From a virus: 62,183 nucleotides of DNA. The stretch lies in IMG/VR virus record IMGVR_UViG_3300025141_016207, positions 1-62,183 of that record, one strand, 5' to 3'. The translations under genes were made by a program, and so were the position numbers. This document shows, piece after piece, positions 18,888 through 29,217 of the stretch; position 1 is the first letter of the stretch; every line of letters starts with the position of its first letter. The notes under the pieces are model-generated. The model did no database searches. It was not told where the DNA came from and saw only the letters and a list, made by a program, of their open reading frames with translations.

Positions 18888-21800
18888 TTACGAACCGGGC
18901 TTTTTCATGTTCTCCTCCACCGATTCAAGGAGGTTGTCCAGGGCCGGATTTAACTTCTTGCCCTTCTTCTTTTTCCCAAAGTCTCCCTTGCCCAAGCCTC
19001 CAGATAACTGCTTATCTTTTAGCTTTTGCACTGCGCCCTTTACTCCCGTTTCCAAGGTGACCTTGGATACCTTGTTAATTGATTCTTGATTGTTGATGTT
19101 AATTTTATCAGGGTCTATTATCAATTTATCGGCGGCAACAATTTTCATAGCCCCATCAATAGCCTCTGCTGCTGTGGTTTGAACAGCAACATCAATCTTG
19201 GCGCTTTCGACCACCGAGCAATAATCATAAGGCCAATTATAGGAAGCTGGTTTTTGGACAAATTTATTAGCACCAAGAAGGGGATCAAAATCAAATTTAT
19301 TTTCTGAGCCACCATCGGCTAACAGAGAGAAATAATTATTTTTAGCAATCTGCTTCACTTTAAAAACCATCCATTGAACGTCGGTATCAAGAAGGGTCAG
19401 ATCATACTCAGGTCGATCTTGAAGCATTTCCGAAGTTTTTAAATTAATAACCCGACTTTTATTTCGGACTAACGTATCATATATGGCAGTTGGGGGGAGC
19501 CCTTGCCACATTAATCCCAAATCAGTTCGATCTAATTCGACACTAAATTCAAACATAATCATTCCAATGGCATCTCTCTGGAGATCAAGAGGATCATTAA
19601 TAAAATCAAAACGAGGCGGCATTTTAAACCTTTTCAATTGTTTGTCCAAAAATGACCACTCATTTTCAACTCCCGTCTTTGCAGCTTGATTAACGAATCC
19701 ATCATACAACTTTCTGCGAAGAGTGAAAAATTGGTCTTCTCCGTTTCTTACGGCATATGGAACACACACCAACGCTTCTTCAATTTTTTGGTCGTCCCTT
19801 ATTGTGCCCACTCGCTTCCTGTCTTCAAACCCGAGCATGTCCTTTAGAGAAACCTTGCCTTCCATATCTCTAATCTGTATATAAAGCCCCTCACCCGTGC
19901 CAGCGTCGGGGGCATTCAATAAAGTGTTCCATATGCCTCTGCCGTCTGATTCACCTGTATTGCCAACAACATCATTCGATTGAGTAAAATATGTCGGATC
20001 TGCCGTGTACTCATCACTTATTGACAAATAAGGAGTTTCCCACCTGGGTTGTATTGCCCAAACGGTAAACGAATCATCAGCGGGGTCTATTGCTTTTTCT
20101 TGCTCTCCTGTAATTGCATTGTATTCCATTCTTTTAAGTTCTGCCGTTTGGACCACATTCACTGAAGCTGTAACACTACTGAGATTTTCTATAGCTAAGG
20201 CTGTAAGCTCGCGCTCTGACGGGAACGAAGAAGTAAATGACATCGTAAGTGCTTCTTGGATGTCTGCTACCACATATTTCTTTGTATCGCCAGGATTAAA
20301 TTCTAGAAAAACGGATGCGCTACCAAAAAACCAAGGTGGGGCATATGGTATACATGTGGCATGGCGAGCCGAAGCCAAATCACCAGCCTCGGCAACACCA
20401 TCCATCATTGGTCCCCAAGTACGTTCATTTTCATACATAAGCGGTTGGCTAGCCGAAGAAGATACTAATGAAACAACAACCTCCATTCCGTAACTCTTGC
20501 CAGAGCCAAATGCTTCTATTTTTTTCTGAGGCTTGGAAAGGAATGTTGTCATCCTGCCCTCTGCCAAAAAGAAGTCTACAGTAGAAGCCAAAAAGTTATT
20601 TACAGCTAAACCATATTGCGGATTATAAAAGCCATTCCACGAAGCGGTTGAGTTCATGGACATTGATTGATGAGGAAAAAGATCTACCAAGCGCATATCT
20701 TTCGCTGCAAGGCGATCGGGATTTAACAATTGTTCAAAGGGGAGCTTCTGACTAAACGTTTCGTCAAAAACCTGATCATAGCCAACCAAACGAGCCGATG
20801 GAACTGACTGCGTTACAAGATCAAGATCATAACTGCTGGTAAAAATGCCATAATCCATAGCAAGCCCAGCTTTAATAGAATTATAAAGAATTCCTGGCAT
20901 AAAGAAAGGCTGCATAAACGTTCTAAATGTTGGTTCGTTTCCTTCCAGCGCAACATAAGGGGAGTAAGATTGGGAAAACAAGGTCGCTATCTGAACCGTG
21001 CGGTCTGCTGGATAAAATCCATCGTAAGGCAGCAGCTTAAGCACCGCCTCGGCAGAGATTGTAACTTTCCAAGGTTCTGCAAATTTAGCGTGCTCTTCTT
21101 TAATTTGTTTCACCTCAAAAATGCGATCAGAATTCAAATATCTTTTGACAAAATCTTGTTCCAAAGACGACGACACAACTGAGCCCGTGATTTCCAAATA
21201 ATTAAATTCAGAATCAAAAACGCTCTTTTTCTTTAATGCATCGTCAACGTGATTACTGCTGATATACTCGGGAACAATGGTATATGCTTTTCCAAAAATC
21301 CTTGTTTTCTCTGCAAAGTGGTCATAGTCCCTATAAAAAGGCGAGCGCTTATCCGCACTTGAATCCTTGTATTGGGTTAGAGCATTGTTAATAAACAAGC
21401 CATCTAAATAAACTTTGCCTTTTTTACAAATATCATCAATGCAATTGTCATTAGCCGATCCGCTGGTTATAGTCAAAGCGTATGGCATTGCCAAAAGAGG
21501 ACCATAAGAGTGAGTGGGGCAAAGGGCGATGTTTAGTGATGCACTATTGAGTGCGCCAGTGGGATCTGTGCAAAGGGGGGCTCCTTGAGCGTGATTCTGT
21601 GTGGCATCGGCTATATAACGAGGTATGACGCTTTTTGGATCTTTTAAAATACCGTAAGAAAAAGCATTAGCCACCCTTGGATCAAATGGAGATCCATAGG
21701 AACAAGCGGTGTCGGCGACCGATTTGGCATTGGGTGGATAAAAGTTTAAATTTCTTAAATCTACATATTTGTCGCCAGCGATAACTTTAACATTCGCATT

Positions 21801-24800
21801 AATTTCGGGCTTTTCTATGTTGGGATCCGAATAAGCTATATCCGCATCTGTTACCCAACGGCTTGGACCGGGGCGCGGGATTAAAAGAAAATCTGAATCA
21901 TCTGGACCCTTGTTTGCGTTCGCCCAAGCATCTATATTAAAATTAAACCACTCTGTGCCGCCGCGAGTTCCGACTGCAACAGCCGAACAACTTGGGGCAA
22001 GAGTAGGATTATCAGCCAAGAAGGACGCCTCCGAGTAGGTTCCCTTATAGTTCAAGTCGAACCCCATGGAATTTGGCGTCGGAGGTGCATCAGATCGTTC
22101 TTTTCTCGTATCTCTCCAAAATTGATTCAAGAAATTATCGCGTTGGCGGGAAGAACTTAAATAAGTGTAAGTTACTCGGGGATAAATGGATTGTTTATAA
22201 TCCATGTTAATAAATGAATCTGGATCTATTACAGACTGCAACGAGGGATCGGAATAGAAATTCATCAGTTTTTCGGCTGGTGATGTTCCCTCGACCACGC
22301 TCTTTTGAAGCTCTACATCATTACCATTCGTTAAATACTTATTGATATCCAAATTTAACATCGCTGTCTTATCATTAAGATAAGTTGCGCGAAATTGAGT
22401 GAAAGCTTCTTTGCCATCCCCCTCAAAGTCAACATTAAGTCGAATATCTGCGGGGTAATTTAAAGTCAAAGGTGGAATAACATATTTTCTAATTGTGTCT
22501 TTGGTAACTTCATTTTGCTGTCCGGTTGATACTCCATCTTTTTTAATACCTATCACGTTATTTCTTCTTTGATAGGCTAAAATAGGATGGTAAAACTTGT
22601 GTAGCTGTTTAAACGAAGGATAACCATATGGTCCTTCATTAATTTTGAGATGATAGACGGTAGTGTAAGCTCCTTCGAACCCGCCGCCAGCGGTGGCGAG
22701 CGTGGACCATAGCTGTGAATTATGCTCAATGCGATTATTGGCGAAATCACATTGATATATTGGTTCAGCATCGTTAACGGAAATTCCTTCATTGTAGCTA
22801 GTGTTGAAATAATTAAATGCTACGGGCTCTTGTTCGTTGACCCCCTCACCTTGAGTTGGAATTACGATCATCGTTCCAGTCGGAAGTTGAATCTGATCCG
22901 AAGCCGTTTGATAGCCCATGATAGAATTCAGGCGATCATAAAATGTTGTATCTCCCGCAGATGCTGTTCCCTTCATCGATGCGGAAATCCATGCATAATC
23001 TGCAACGCTGCCGGGAACACACTCTTGGAAAAAGTAGTTGTTGTATAAAGTTGCCGTCGCGATGGTATCGCCACTAGAATAGTTCAACCTTCGTTGGTAT
23101 CCTCTAGGTGTTTTGTGGAAAGAGGCGCTATCTTGATCGCTATCAACGATATAACCGCCCCAAGCCATCGGCTCCAAGGACATGCTGTTTAGAGCCTGTC
23201 GCACTATTAAATTGCGATAATTTAAGTCATTGTAAACAGAAAACTGCCCAGAATATGTATCTAAAAAACCGCCCGCAGTATCTGGACCACCAGGGGCATT
23301 AAAAATTTCAGCAATAACCGAATCCGATCCAGAGTTTCGCAAAGGAAGTTCATAATCCAACACGCCGCTTACAAAAAAATTCTCGGCATCATCAAGATTC
23401 CATTGTGCGTGAACAAATTGAATATTGTTAATATTGCGACCGCTTGTTTGCACAATTTCGTAATTTTTAGAATAATTTCCTACCGCCGGGACAGTTCCTG
23501 TGGTTGTTTTTATATTTTTAATACTGAGTGGTGCCTTCGCATAGGGCTCGGAAATCCATCTCTGTTGCGGGTTGTGAATAGTAACCTTGCCCAACGCAAG
23601 TTGGTCGTCGTCGGTAACATAAATATCATACAATTCAGCACGATTTTGGCGATGCGAAGAGCCAGAATTTAAAGGCGTTTTCCCAATTACCTTCGAACCA
23701 CCAATGTGTCTTGCCGTCCATACACCTTGAAGTGGTACATAGTTGTTTTCACCATAGCCATCAATATGAATATTGGTAATTGCAATACCGGGAAATTCGT
23801 TATTAAAGCTATTATTTCTATAACCGGCGACCGAATTAAAGGAAGAAGTTATGAGACTAAAGGGGAGCAACATCTTGGAAGAACCCAAAAATTCTCCGGC
23901 ATTATTGGTAACAGCAGCCCTTACATGAGCTTTTTTAAGTTCGGGGTGAATAAGGTTATCGTCGCAATATTGATCTGCGGCGATTCCGCTAGCAGTGACT
24001 ATCAAATCAGAGTGCGGTAAAGCTGGCTTCCAATAATCTGTGTTCTTGTTAACGGGGAAATTAGCACCACCGTGGAATTGATCACTAAAGGACATATCAA
24101 ATCTATAAGGAGTTGTCCATGCCCTCCGAAATGATCCAGACTTTACATCAAATATTTTTTGTTTGTCCACATTCACATCTGCATCGCCACTCGTTATAGA
24201 TTGAGTAGTGGCAAAATGTGCCCACCAAAAACAATTGGTGTTCTCTTTTTCGTTGAGAGGGGCATGTGAAAATTTCCAATTTATTAAAGACTTGTTGATT
24301 CCCTCTATGCCAATTTCGGGGTCCGTGCGACGGAACTCTAATGTTGGAAATTTATGATCATATTTACTTCTTTCTAAAACGTGGCTCTCCACTACGTTTG
24401 ACACAAGGCGACCGGAGTCCAAGCTAGCAGGCGTTACATTCAACAAGATTTGATTTAAGGAATTGTCAATCCAGTTATAATAATCAAAAAATTTGTTTAT
24501 ATCCGTTAAGGTGCTAACCTTTCTAAAATATGTTTGAGCCAATTTTCGCAAATCTTTATAATGAAGTCTATATTTATTTACCGGATCTCCTATTAATTCA
24601 TTAAATCCACTAACCCCGGCAAAAAATTTCAAAATATCTCTAGAAATAACATGATAAAGACTTTTTTCAAAAGTTATTGTACTCACTTCAGGCTTCTGAT
24701 TAAGTTGGAATGCCTCCATATCTACATCTAATATTTTAATATTCTCAGCAGTAGAAAACTGGAGAGGTTGTTTTTGTGAAACTACATTTAAATAACGTGT

Positions 24801-27758
24801 ATTATAGATGTTAGAATTGTCGGACTGAAATCCATACCCAAGCCCGTCATGTTGGGCTCCCACAATGTCTCCGTACCAAGAGGGCTTCCAATAATTATCG
24901 GTTTGAAATGACCCCGAAGACAAATCGGTGACAATGAATTGACCGCTGTCGTCGGAAGATGATAAATTATAAGTTCCCCAGTTCAGTAACAAAGTATTAA
25001 TACGAGATACATAAGAACCCGACATTCTGGGTGAATTTCCAAATTCACTACTGAAAGGATCATCTAGACCCAAATTATTAGGAGTAAACGCATGGGAATT
25101 TATTTCGTTAGCTTTTAGATCTGTGGTCCACACACGCGCCGACAATATATCCACATCCGATGACTTAAGAACAGACCCTGTAAAATTAGTCCTGTGGGCA
25201 CCAATAAACAACTTCCGTGGTTGAGATAAGATTCTTACGGCGCGTTCATAGTTTATAGAGGCTGTTTGGCTAAAGGAGTCAATTATTGTATTGCCAATGG
25301 CGTGAACGCCATAAAATATCAAACGATACCTGTCTACGTCTGTGAGCTTGTCGTCTTCAAGACCAAGGGCGTCATTTATAGAGCCATATGGATAAGATTC
25401 GGGCTTGATCTTTACCGCTAATTGCCATGTGCTATTATCATAAAGTTTGGAATAATAATCTGTTTCTATCTCTGGAAATTCTAGATTTCCAGTGCTTACG
25501 TTAGTGGTGGTGAGAACAAATTTGGCTTTGGAGCTATAGTGCTGATCCCTAACTGCATAAACTTGAAAATTGGCGTAATCATCACCGGAAGCAAAAGTAT
25601 CTGTGCTATCTTGGGGATCGGTTGGGTTTACCGCATGGATACCAAAAACGGAAGAGGATACACTTGTTAGCGCAAAGGAGCCCGTGTTATATAAGGCTTT
25701 TTGTTTTTTAAAAAATGCATTAACTTCGTAAGTATTGGCAAAAGTTGCTTCTTCGGGCAGATCGCCTCCTGATTGGGGGTCGGTATTCCCTGAAACGTAA
25801 GTACCCGAAATATAAGGTCTTTTATTAGAGCCATTATTGTTAATATACACCGTAGCATTAACATTAGGTTCGTCTGAAAATGGAAAAAATTTATTTTTCT
25901 CGGTGAATGTTTCAAAGCGGTCTTCCAGATCTACTTCTGAAAGGTTGTAATAGGTGTTGATGGAGATAAGGTCGGTGTCAACGCCAAAACATCTCATAAT
26001 GTTTCTAAAAGATTCTTCGGTTCCTTTTGTTTTCAGGATCTCCATCAGGTTGTTGTTAAGGTTGTTATAGATGGTGCTTTTAATTTCTTCTATATTTTTA
26101 GTAAAAATAACCTTTTCAGTGCGACCTAATAAGTTGGTAATCTCGGAAATATCGTCTAAAATTGGACCAACAACGAACCCTTTAGAATTTAATGCTGCCC
26201 GCACTAGTGCAGCCTTAGGTTGCTTTACGTCGTCCTGATAATACTCGATATTAGCGACAGAAGGAAAGCTTTTAATCTCTAAATAAATCTCGTCCAGCAC
26301 AGAACCCAATATCTGAGCAAGGGCTCGAAGTTCCAGATCCGCGTTCTCATCTTCTTCCCTGATCCAACCGGGAAACTTATTTATAACGCTATTATGATTT
26401 TCGCGATCGTATATAGACCCTGATAAAACTTTATCCTCATAGTATGCCTTTACCTCGGGATGAAAAGAGTAGAGAATCGGATCTTTTGTTTCTTTGGTGG
26501 CTTTGCCAGACTGAACAATAGCGGAGCCGGTACTACGAGCATTTGCCGTATATCCTTCCCACGACCCGTTATTAACCCGACCCGAATAATCCAAAACCCC
26601 CTGGTCTACAGAAGCTGTCTCGGTTATGCCCTCGTTAAATTTATAATATACGCCCAGATAACGATTAACACTTTCAATGTCATCGCCGCCAGCACCAACT
26701 GGCTGAATATAAAAACGACCAATTTGTTGCGGATTTCTCACCTTTTTCCAAAAGCGGAACTCATCCAGAGAACCAGAAAGTTTACCCCAACCAATACGAG
26801 TGTTAGAAGAACCAGATTGTTGGGTTACAAGCGAACCAACGCTGCCGACGAATGCTCCGGTAACTGCACCGATCGTTGCGCCGGCATCCGTGAAGAGAGA
26901 TGTTTCTGAATCAAAATCTCCATCTACATATAATTTAGCTGTGTAAACATCTGAAGTGTCTGCGGAGGAAGTTAAAGTAATGGCGTAATGATGCCATTCG
27001 TCATCTGCAATACTGGCTGTTGTAACTGCGCCAAATGTTTCATGGTCAATCCTGGCAGTTCCCGAATTGTAGACAAGGAAAAACGGCGCGGTGCCGTCTG
27101 AGCTAGCTGTCAGACCGAGAGTTAATCTACCATAAGCGCCACCGCCGTCGCCTATGGTTCCACTATTCCAAATATCAAAAATAACTTCTTTTTCGGTTAA
27201 AGTGGGCAAGAATTCTGATTTTTTCAACCAAAATTCAATTGTAGAACCAGAAACATTTCCAAACTCTAAGTTGTAACCAAGCCCTTCATCCTCATCGATG
27301 ATATTATTAATGTTTACTGCGCCATCTAATAAAATATATTCTTTAGTTGTTGGCTCGCCGTAACCATCCTGTTCGTCTGTTTGAGCAGTCCAGCCATCGG
27401 GGGAAAATACACCCCAACCAGTGGTGCGAGGATATTCATTGTCAAAAATATAATTCTCAACAAATGAGGAACTATAATGCCACAATTCTTTATCGTAAGG
27501 AGTTCCATCATATGGATAGGTATTATAAACTCTCTTTATGGCATTTTTATAATATTCTTCTGCTAACCCGTAAAAAGCAAAATTGCTTGCTGAAGAGAAA
27601 TCAAAGGGTGGAACAAAGCGTTGTTGATTTTTAGACCAAATGTCATAAAACTTTCCAGAATCGTACTGATCCCCCACATCATTAAGACTTTTTCTAATGA
27701 TGGAGTGGGTCTTAATTTCTTTATTTCTTAACTTTTCAAGATATTTTTGAAAATCCAT
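18888..27758 (-). CDS. Giant virion protein (2956 aa) with N-terminal LamG/concanavalin-like domain
   Basis: 2956 aa in one frame, the largest gene here. After a helical N-terminus and an aromatic YPYDGTPYDKELWHYSS segment (about 81-98), residues about 140-360 form a LamG-like jelly roll: STIEFWLKK (172-180), DEWHHYAITL (253-262), YVDG (277-280) and LDEFRFWKK (331-339). Such domains bind carbohydrate or act as structural lectins. The following helical part (about 430-640; NNLMEILKTKGTEESFRNIM) precedes long beta-rich sequence, and the C-terminus is Lys/Gly-rich. By gene order after gp25 and gp6 it occupies the place of T4 gp7, a wedge core protein of about 1030 aa, but I see no sequence proof. 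A combined wedge and receptor-interacting role is possible. Confidence 0.7.
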   Translation of the reverse strand: MDFQKYLEKLRNKEIKTHSIIRKSLNDVGDQYDSGKFYDIWSKNQQRFVPPFDFSSASNFAFYGLAEEYYKNAIKRVYNTYPYDGTPYDKELWHYSSSFVENYIFDNEYPRTTGWGVFSPDGWTAQTDEQDGYGEPTTKEYILLDGAVNINNIIDEDEGLGYNLEFGNVSGSTIEFWLKKSEFLPTLTEKEVIFDIWNSGTIGDGGGAYGRLTLGLTASSDGTAPFFLVYNSGTARIDHETFGAVTTASIADDEWHHYAITLTSSADTSDVYTAKLYVDGDFDSETSLFTDAGATIGAVTGAFVGSVGSLVTQQSGSSNTRIGWGKLSGSLDEFRFWKKVRNPQQIGRFYIQPVGAGGDDIESVNRYLGVYYKFNEGITETASVDQGVLDYSGRVNNGSWEGYTANARSTGSAIVQSGKATKETKDPILYSFHPEVKAYYEDKVLSGSIYDRENHNSVINKFPGWIREEDENADLELRALAQILGSVLDEIYLEIKSFPSVANIEYYQDDVKQPKAALVRAALNSKGFVVGPILDDISEITNLLGRTEKVIFTKNIEEIKSTIYNNLNNNLMEILKTKGTEESFRNIMRCFGVDTDLISINTYYNLSEVDLEDRFETFTEKNKFFPFSDEPNVNATVYINNNGSNKRPYISGTYVSGNTDPQSGGDLPEEATFANTYEVNAFFKKQKALYNTGSFALTSVSSSVFGIHAVNPTDPQDSTDTFASGDDYANFQVYAVRDQHYSSKAKFVLTTTNVSTGNLEFPEIETDYYSKLYDNSTWQLAVKIKPESYPYGSINDALGLEDDKLTDVDRYRLIFYGVHAIGNTIIDSFSQTASINYERAVRILSQPRKLFIGAHRTNFTGSVLKSSDVDILSARVWTTDLKANEINSHAFTPNNLGLDDPFSSEFGNSPRMSGSYVSRINTLLLNWGTYNLSSSDDSGQFIVTDLSSGSFQTDNYWKPSWYGDIVGAQHDGLGYGFQSDNSNIYNTRYLNVVSQKQPLQFSTAENIKILDVDMEAFQLNQKPEVSTITFEKSLYHVISRDILKFFAGVSGFNELIGDPVNKYRLHYKDLRKLAQTYFRKVSTLTDINKFFDYYNWIDNSLNQILLNVTPASLDSGRLVSNVVESHVLERSKYDHKFPTLEFRRTDPEIGIEGINKSLINWKFSHAPLNEKENTNCFWWAHFATTQSITSGDADVNVDKQKIFDVKSGSFRRAWTTPYRFDMSFSDQFHGGANFPVNKNTDYWKPALPHSDLIVTASGIAADQYCDDNLIHPELKKAHVRAAVTNNAGEFLGSSKMLLPFSLITSSFNSVAGYRNNSFNNEFPGIAITNIHIDGYGENNYVPLQGVWTARHIGGSKVIGKTPLNSGSSHRQNRAELYDIYVTDDDQLALGKVTIHNPQQRWISEPYAKAPLSIKNIKTTTGTVPAVGNYSKNYEIVQTSGRNINNIQFVHAQWNLDDAENFFVSGVLDYELPLRNSGSDSVIAEIFNAPGGPDTAGGFLDTYSGQFSVYNDLNYRNLIVRQALNSMSLEPMAWGGYIVDSDQDSASFHKTPRGYQRRLNYSSGDTIATATLYNNYFFQECVPGSVADYAWISASMKGTASAGDTTFYDRLNSIMGYQTASDQIQLPTGTMIVIPTQGEGVNEQEPVAFNYFNTSYNEGISVNDAEPIYQCDFANNRIEHNSQLWSTLATAGGGFEGAYTTVYHLKINEGPYGYPSFKQLHKFYHPILAYQRRNNVIGIKKDGVSTGQQNEVTKDTIRKYVIPPLTLNYPADIRLNVDFEGDGKEAFTQFRATYLNDKTAMLNLDINKYLTNGNDVELQKSVVEGTSPAEKLMNFYSDPSLQSVIDPDSFINMDYKQSIYPRVTYTYLSSSRQRDNFLNQFWRDTRKERSDAPPTPNSMGFDLNYKGTYSEASFLADNPTLAPSCSAVAVGTRGGTEWFNFNIDAWANANKGPDDSDFLLIPRPGPSRWVTDADIAYSDPNIEKPEINANVKVIAGDKYVDLRNLNFYPPNAKSVADTACSYGSPFDPRVANAFSYGILKDPKSVIPRYIADATQNHAQGAPLCTDPTGALNSASLNIALCPTHSYGPLLAMPYALTITSGSANDNCIDDICKKGKVYLDGLFINNALTQYKDSSADKRSPFYRDYDHFAEKTRIFGKAYTIVPEYISSNHVDDALKKKSVFDSEFNYLEITGSVVSSSLEQDFVKRYLNSDRIFEVKQIKEEHAKFAEPWKVTISAEAVLKLLPYDGFYPADRTVQIATLFSQSYSPYVALEGNEPTFRTFMQPFFMPGILYNSIKAGLAMDYGIFTSSYDLDLVTQSVPSARLVGYDQVFDETFSQKLPFEQLLNPDRLAAKDMRLVDLFPHQSMSMNSTASWNGFYNPQYGLAVNNFLASTVDFFLAEGRMTTFLSKPQKKIEAFGSGKSYGMEVVVSLVSSSASQPLMYENERTWGPMMDGVAEAGDLASARHATCIPYAPPWFFGSASVFLEFNPGDTKKYVVADIQEALTMSFTSSFPSERELTALAIENLSSVTASVNVVQTAELKRMEYNAITGEQEKAIDPADDSFTVWAIQPRWETPYLSISDEYTADPTYFTQSNDVVGNTGESDGRGIWNTLLNAPDAGTGEGLYIQIRDMEGKVSLKDMLGFEDRKRVGTIRDDQKIEEALVCVPYAVRNGEDQFFTLRRKLYDGFVNQAAKTGVENEWSFLDKQLKRFKMPPRFDFINDPLDLQRDAIGMIMFEFSVELDRTDLGLMWQGLPPTAIYDTLVRNKSRVINLKTSEMLQDRPEYDLTLLDTDVQWMVFKVKQIAKNNYFSLLADGGSENKFDFDPLLGANKFVQKPASYNWPYDYCSVVESAKIDVAVQTTAAEAIDGAMKIVAADKLIIDPDKININNQESINKVSKVTLETGVKGAVQKLKDKQLSGGLGKGDFGKKKKGKKLNPALDNLLESVEENMKKPGS

Positions 27759-27762
27759 TTAA

Positions 27763-29217
27763 CTACTCTACTCGGAAAACAAACGTGTCTGGTTGCTCTC
27801 TCAATTGTCCACTTTCTTTTATTATGAAAGAAATCTCATATTGATAATCCGCTGCAAAACTAGTAAAGTCTAAATCAAAATAATTGCCGCTTAAATCATA
27901 TGATAATTTAGACCAAGCATCAGCACCAGTTCCTGTTCCATAATGAATAACAATATAATCATCTATAGTGCGCTTTACCTGATAGTAAACTAGCTCCTTG
28001 GTTAAAGTCTGCGGTGTTGCCGATGCCACATTGTAAATGTTGGGGGACCAATTTGCCGGTCGGATATACAAACGCAGCCTTGTTTTTTCGTTCTTCCTGT
28101 AGGGAGAGTTCAAATTACTCAATGCTAAATAATATGTGGTCGACAATTGTGAATACTGCTGCTTCAATGCCGATGCTGTTACAACAGACCCTGTATAATA
28201 TTCCGTTGATCCAGTATGCCACACCGGATAGATATATTTAATGGCACTACTAGTGTAAGCAAAAGTTGCGGAATAGATCCCCGTCCCAACCCAGCCGCCA
28301 GTAACATTTGTATCACCGGATGTCTCAATGCCGCCACCTGTTGGCATCCCGATAGCATCACCGGTTGGCTCATCATCACTAGAACCAGAATAAATACTTA
28401 CAAAAATCTCACCCGTAGATACATCGGGAATATTTTTCAATTCTCCGCGAATATAGTTGTACAAATAAATTGTATTTAAATTATCGGCGGCAGGAGCGAG
28501 AGAACTAGATATTACAAAATTAGCTGAATTGTCATCCAGTGAATCGTCCCACCGCGCCTCAAGGGCGGGTCTCTTGAGTTCATACTGACTTGTTCGCGCA
28601 TAAAACTTCTTATCAAAATAAGTCACAGTGCCCGTTTCAATAGAAGCTGTCATTCGGATCAAGAACCCATAATTTATAATCGTACTATCAAGCCATTTTT
28701 CTACAATATCACTTACATCTACTTCTAGATTTTCCGTTCCGGTGGGGAAATTATAAGAGGCTGTATGCCCTTCATGGAAATCGCCGCCAGCTTTAGTCCA
28801 ATTAACGGTGTCGGTTGCCTTATCCCAATTCGACGCATCAGAATCTGAATAATCATCCATATCCATGCCAACGCCTTCGTCCCACCCCCGCTCAATAGGA
28901 TATATCTGCAAATCAAAATTACTAGGAACGCTGTATGGGGTTTCAGCATTGGTAAGATTTAAAATCCACTTTACACTTCCGCTATCACCGATAGCGCCAG
29001 CAGTTCGGTCGGTATTGATGTCGTCTGTATTGAATTTAATTAAAATTCTAGATTTTTCATTGCCGCCAGCGCTGGCTGTCACTTGCCCATAAATTGTAAA
29101 GACCTCAAGCGCATCTGCTGCGCCCATATTTGAGCCAGTAGCCCGCGTGTTCAAACCCGGCTTATAAGCATTTGTGATGGTGTTGTCTTTAACTGCTCTA
29201 TATTTTTTAATAGCCAT
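27763..29217 (-). CDS. Beta-rich baseplate/tail protein with DNRLRE-like N-terminus
   Basis: 484 aa. The N-terminal about 200 residues (KYRAVKDNTITNAY, then SRILIKFNTDDI, a long hydrophilic insert, and LEVDVSDIVEKWL) follow the pattern of DNRLRE-like jelly-roll modules seen in secreted and phage structural proteins: ligand-binding beta sandwiches with an SRxLIxF strand and a [LV]D[LV][ST]xxVxxW strand. The rest is Ser/Thr/Tyr-rich beta sequence. Its start overlaps the stop of the gp6-like gene (ATG/TAA region at 29217), so it is translated together with baseplate wedge genes. Probably a peripheral baseplate or fibre-attachment protein. Confidence 0.65.
   Translation of the reverse strand: MAIKKYRAVKDNTITNAYKPGLNTRATGSNMGAADALEVFTIYGQVTASAGGNEKSRILIKFNTDDINTDRTAGAIGDSGSVKWILNLTNAETPYSVPSNFDLQIYPIERGWDEGVGMDMDDYSDSDASNWDKATDTVNWTKAGGDFHEGHTASYNFPTGTENLEVDVSDIVEKWLDSTIINYGFLIRMTASIETGTVTYFDKKFYARTSQYELKRPALEARWDDSLDDNSANFVISSSLAPAADNLNTIYLYNYIRGELKNIPDVSTGEIFVSIYSGSSDDEPTGDAIGMPTGGGIETSGDTNVTGGWVGTGIYSATFAYTSSAIKYIYPVWHTGSTEYYTGSVVTASALKQQYSQLSTTYYLALSNLNSPYRKNEKTRLRLYIRPANWSPNIYNVASATPQTLTKELVYYQVKRTIDDYIVIHYGTGTGADAWSKLSYDLSGNYFDLDFTSFAADYQYEISFIIKESGQLREQPDTFVFRVE

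Noticed and set aside
26460-26909. 149-aa plus-strand reading frame inside the 2956-aa gene
   Set aside because: Antisense to the LamG region whose motifs support the minus-strand gene; the frame shows no recognisable domain.
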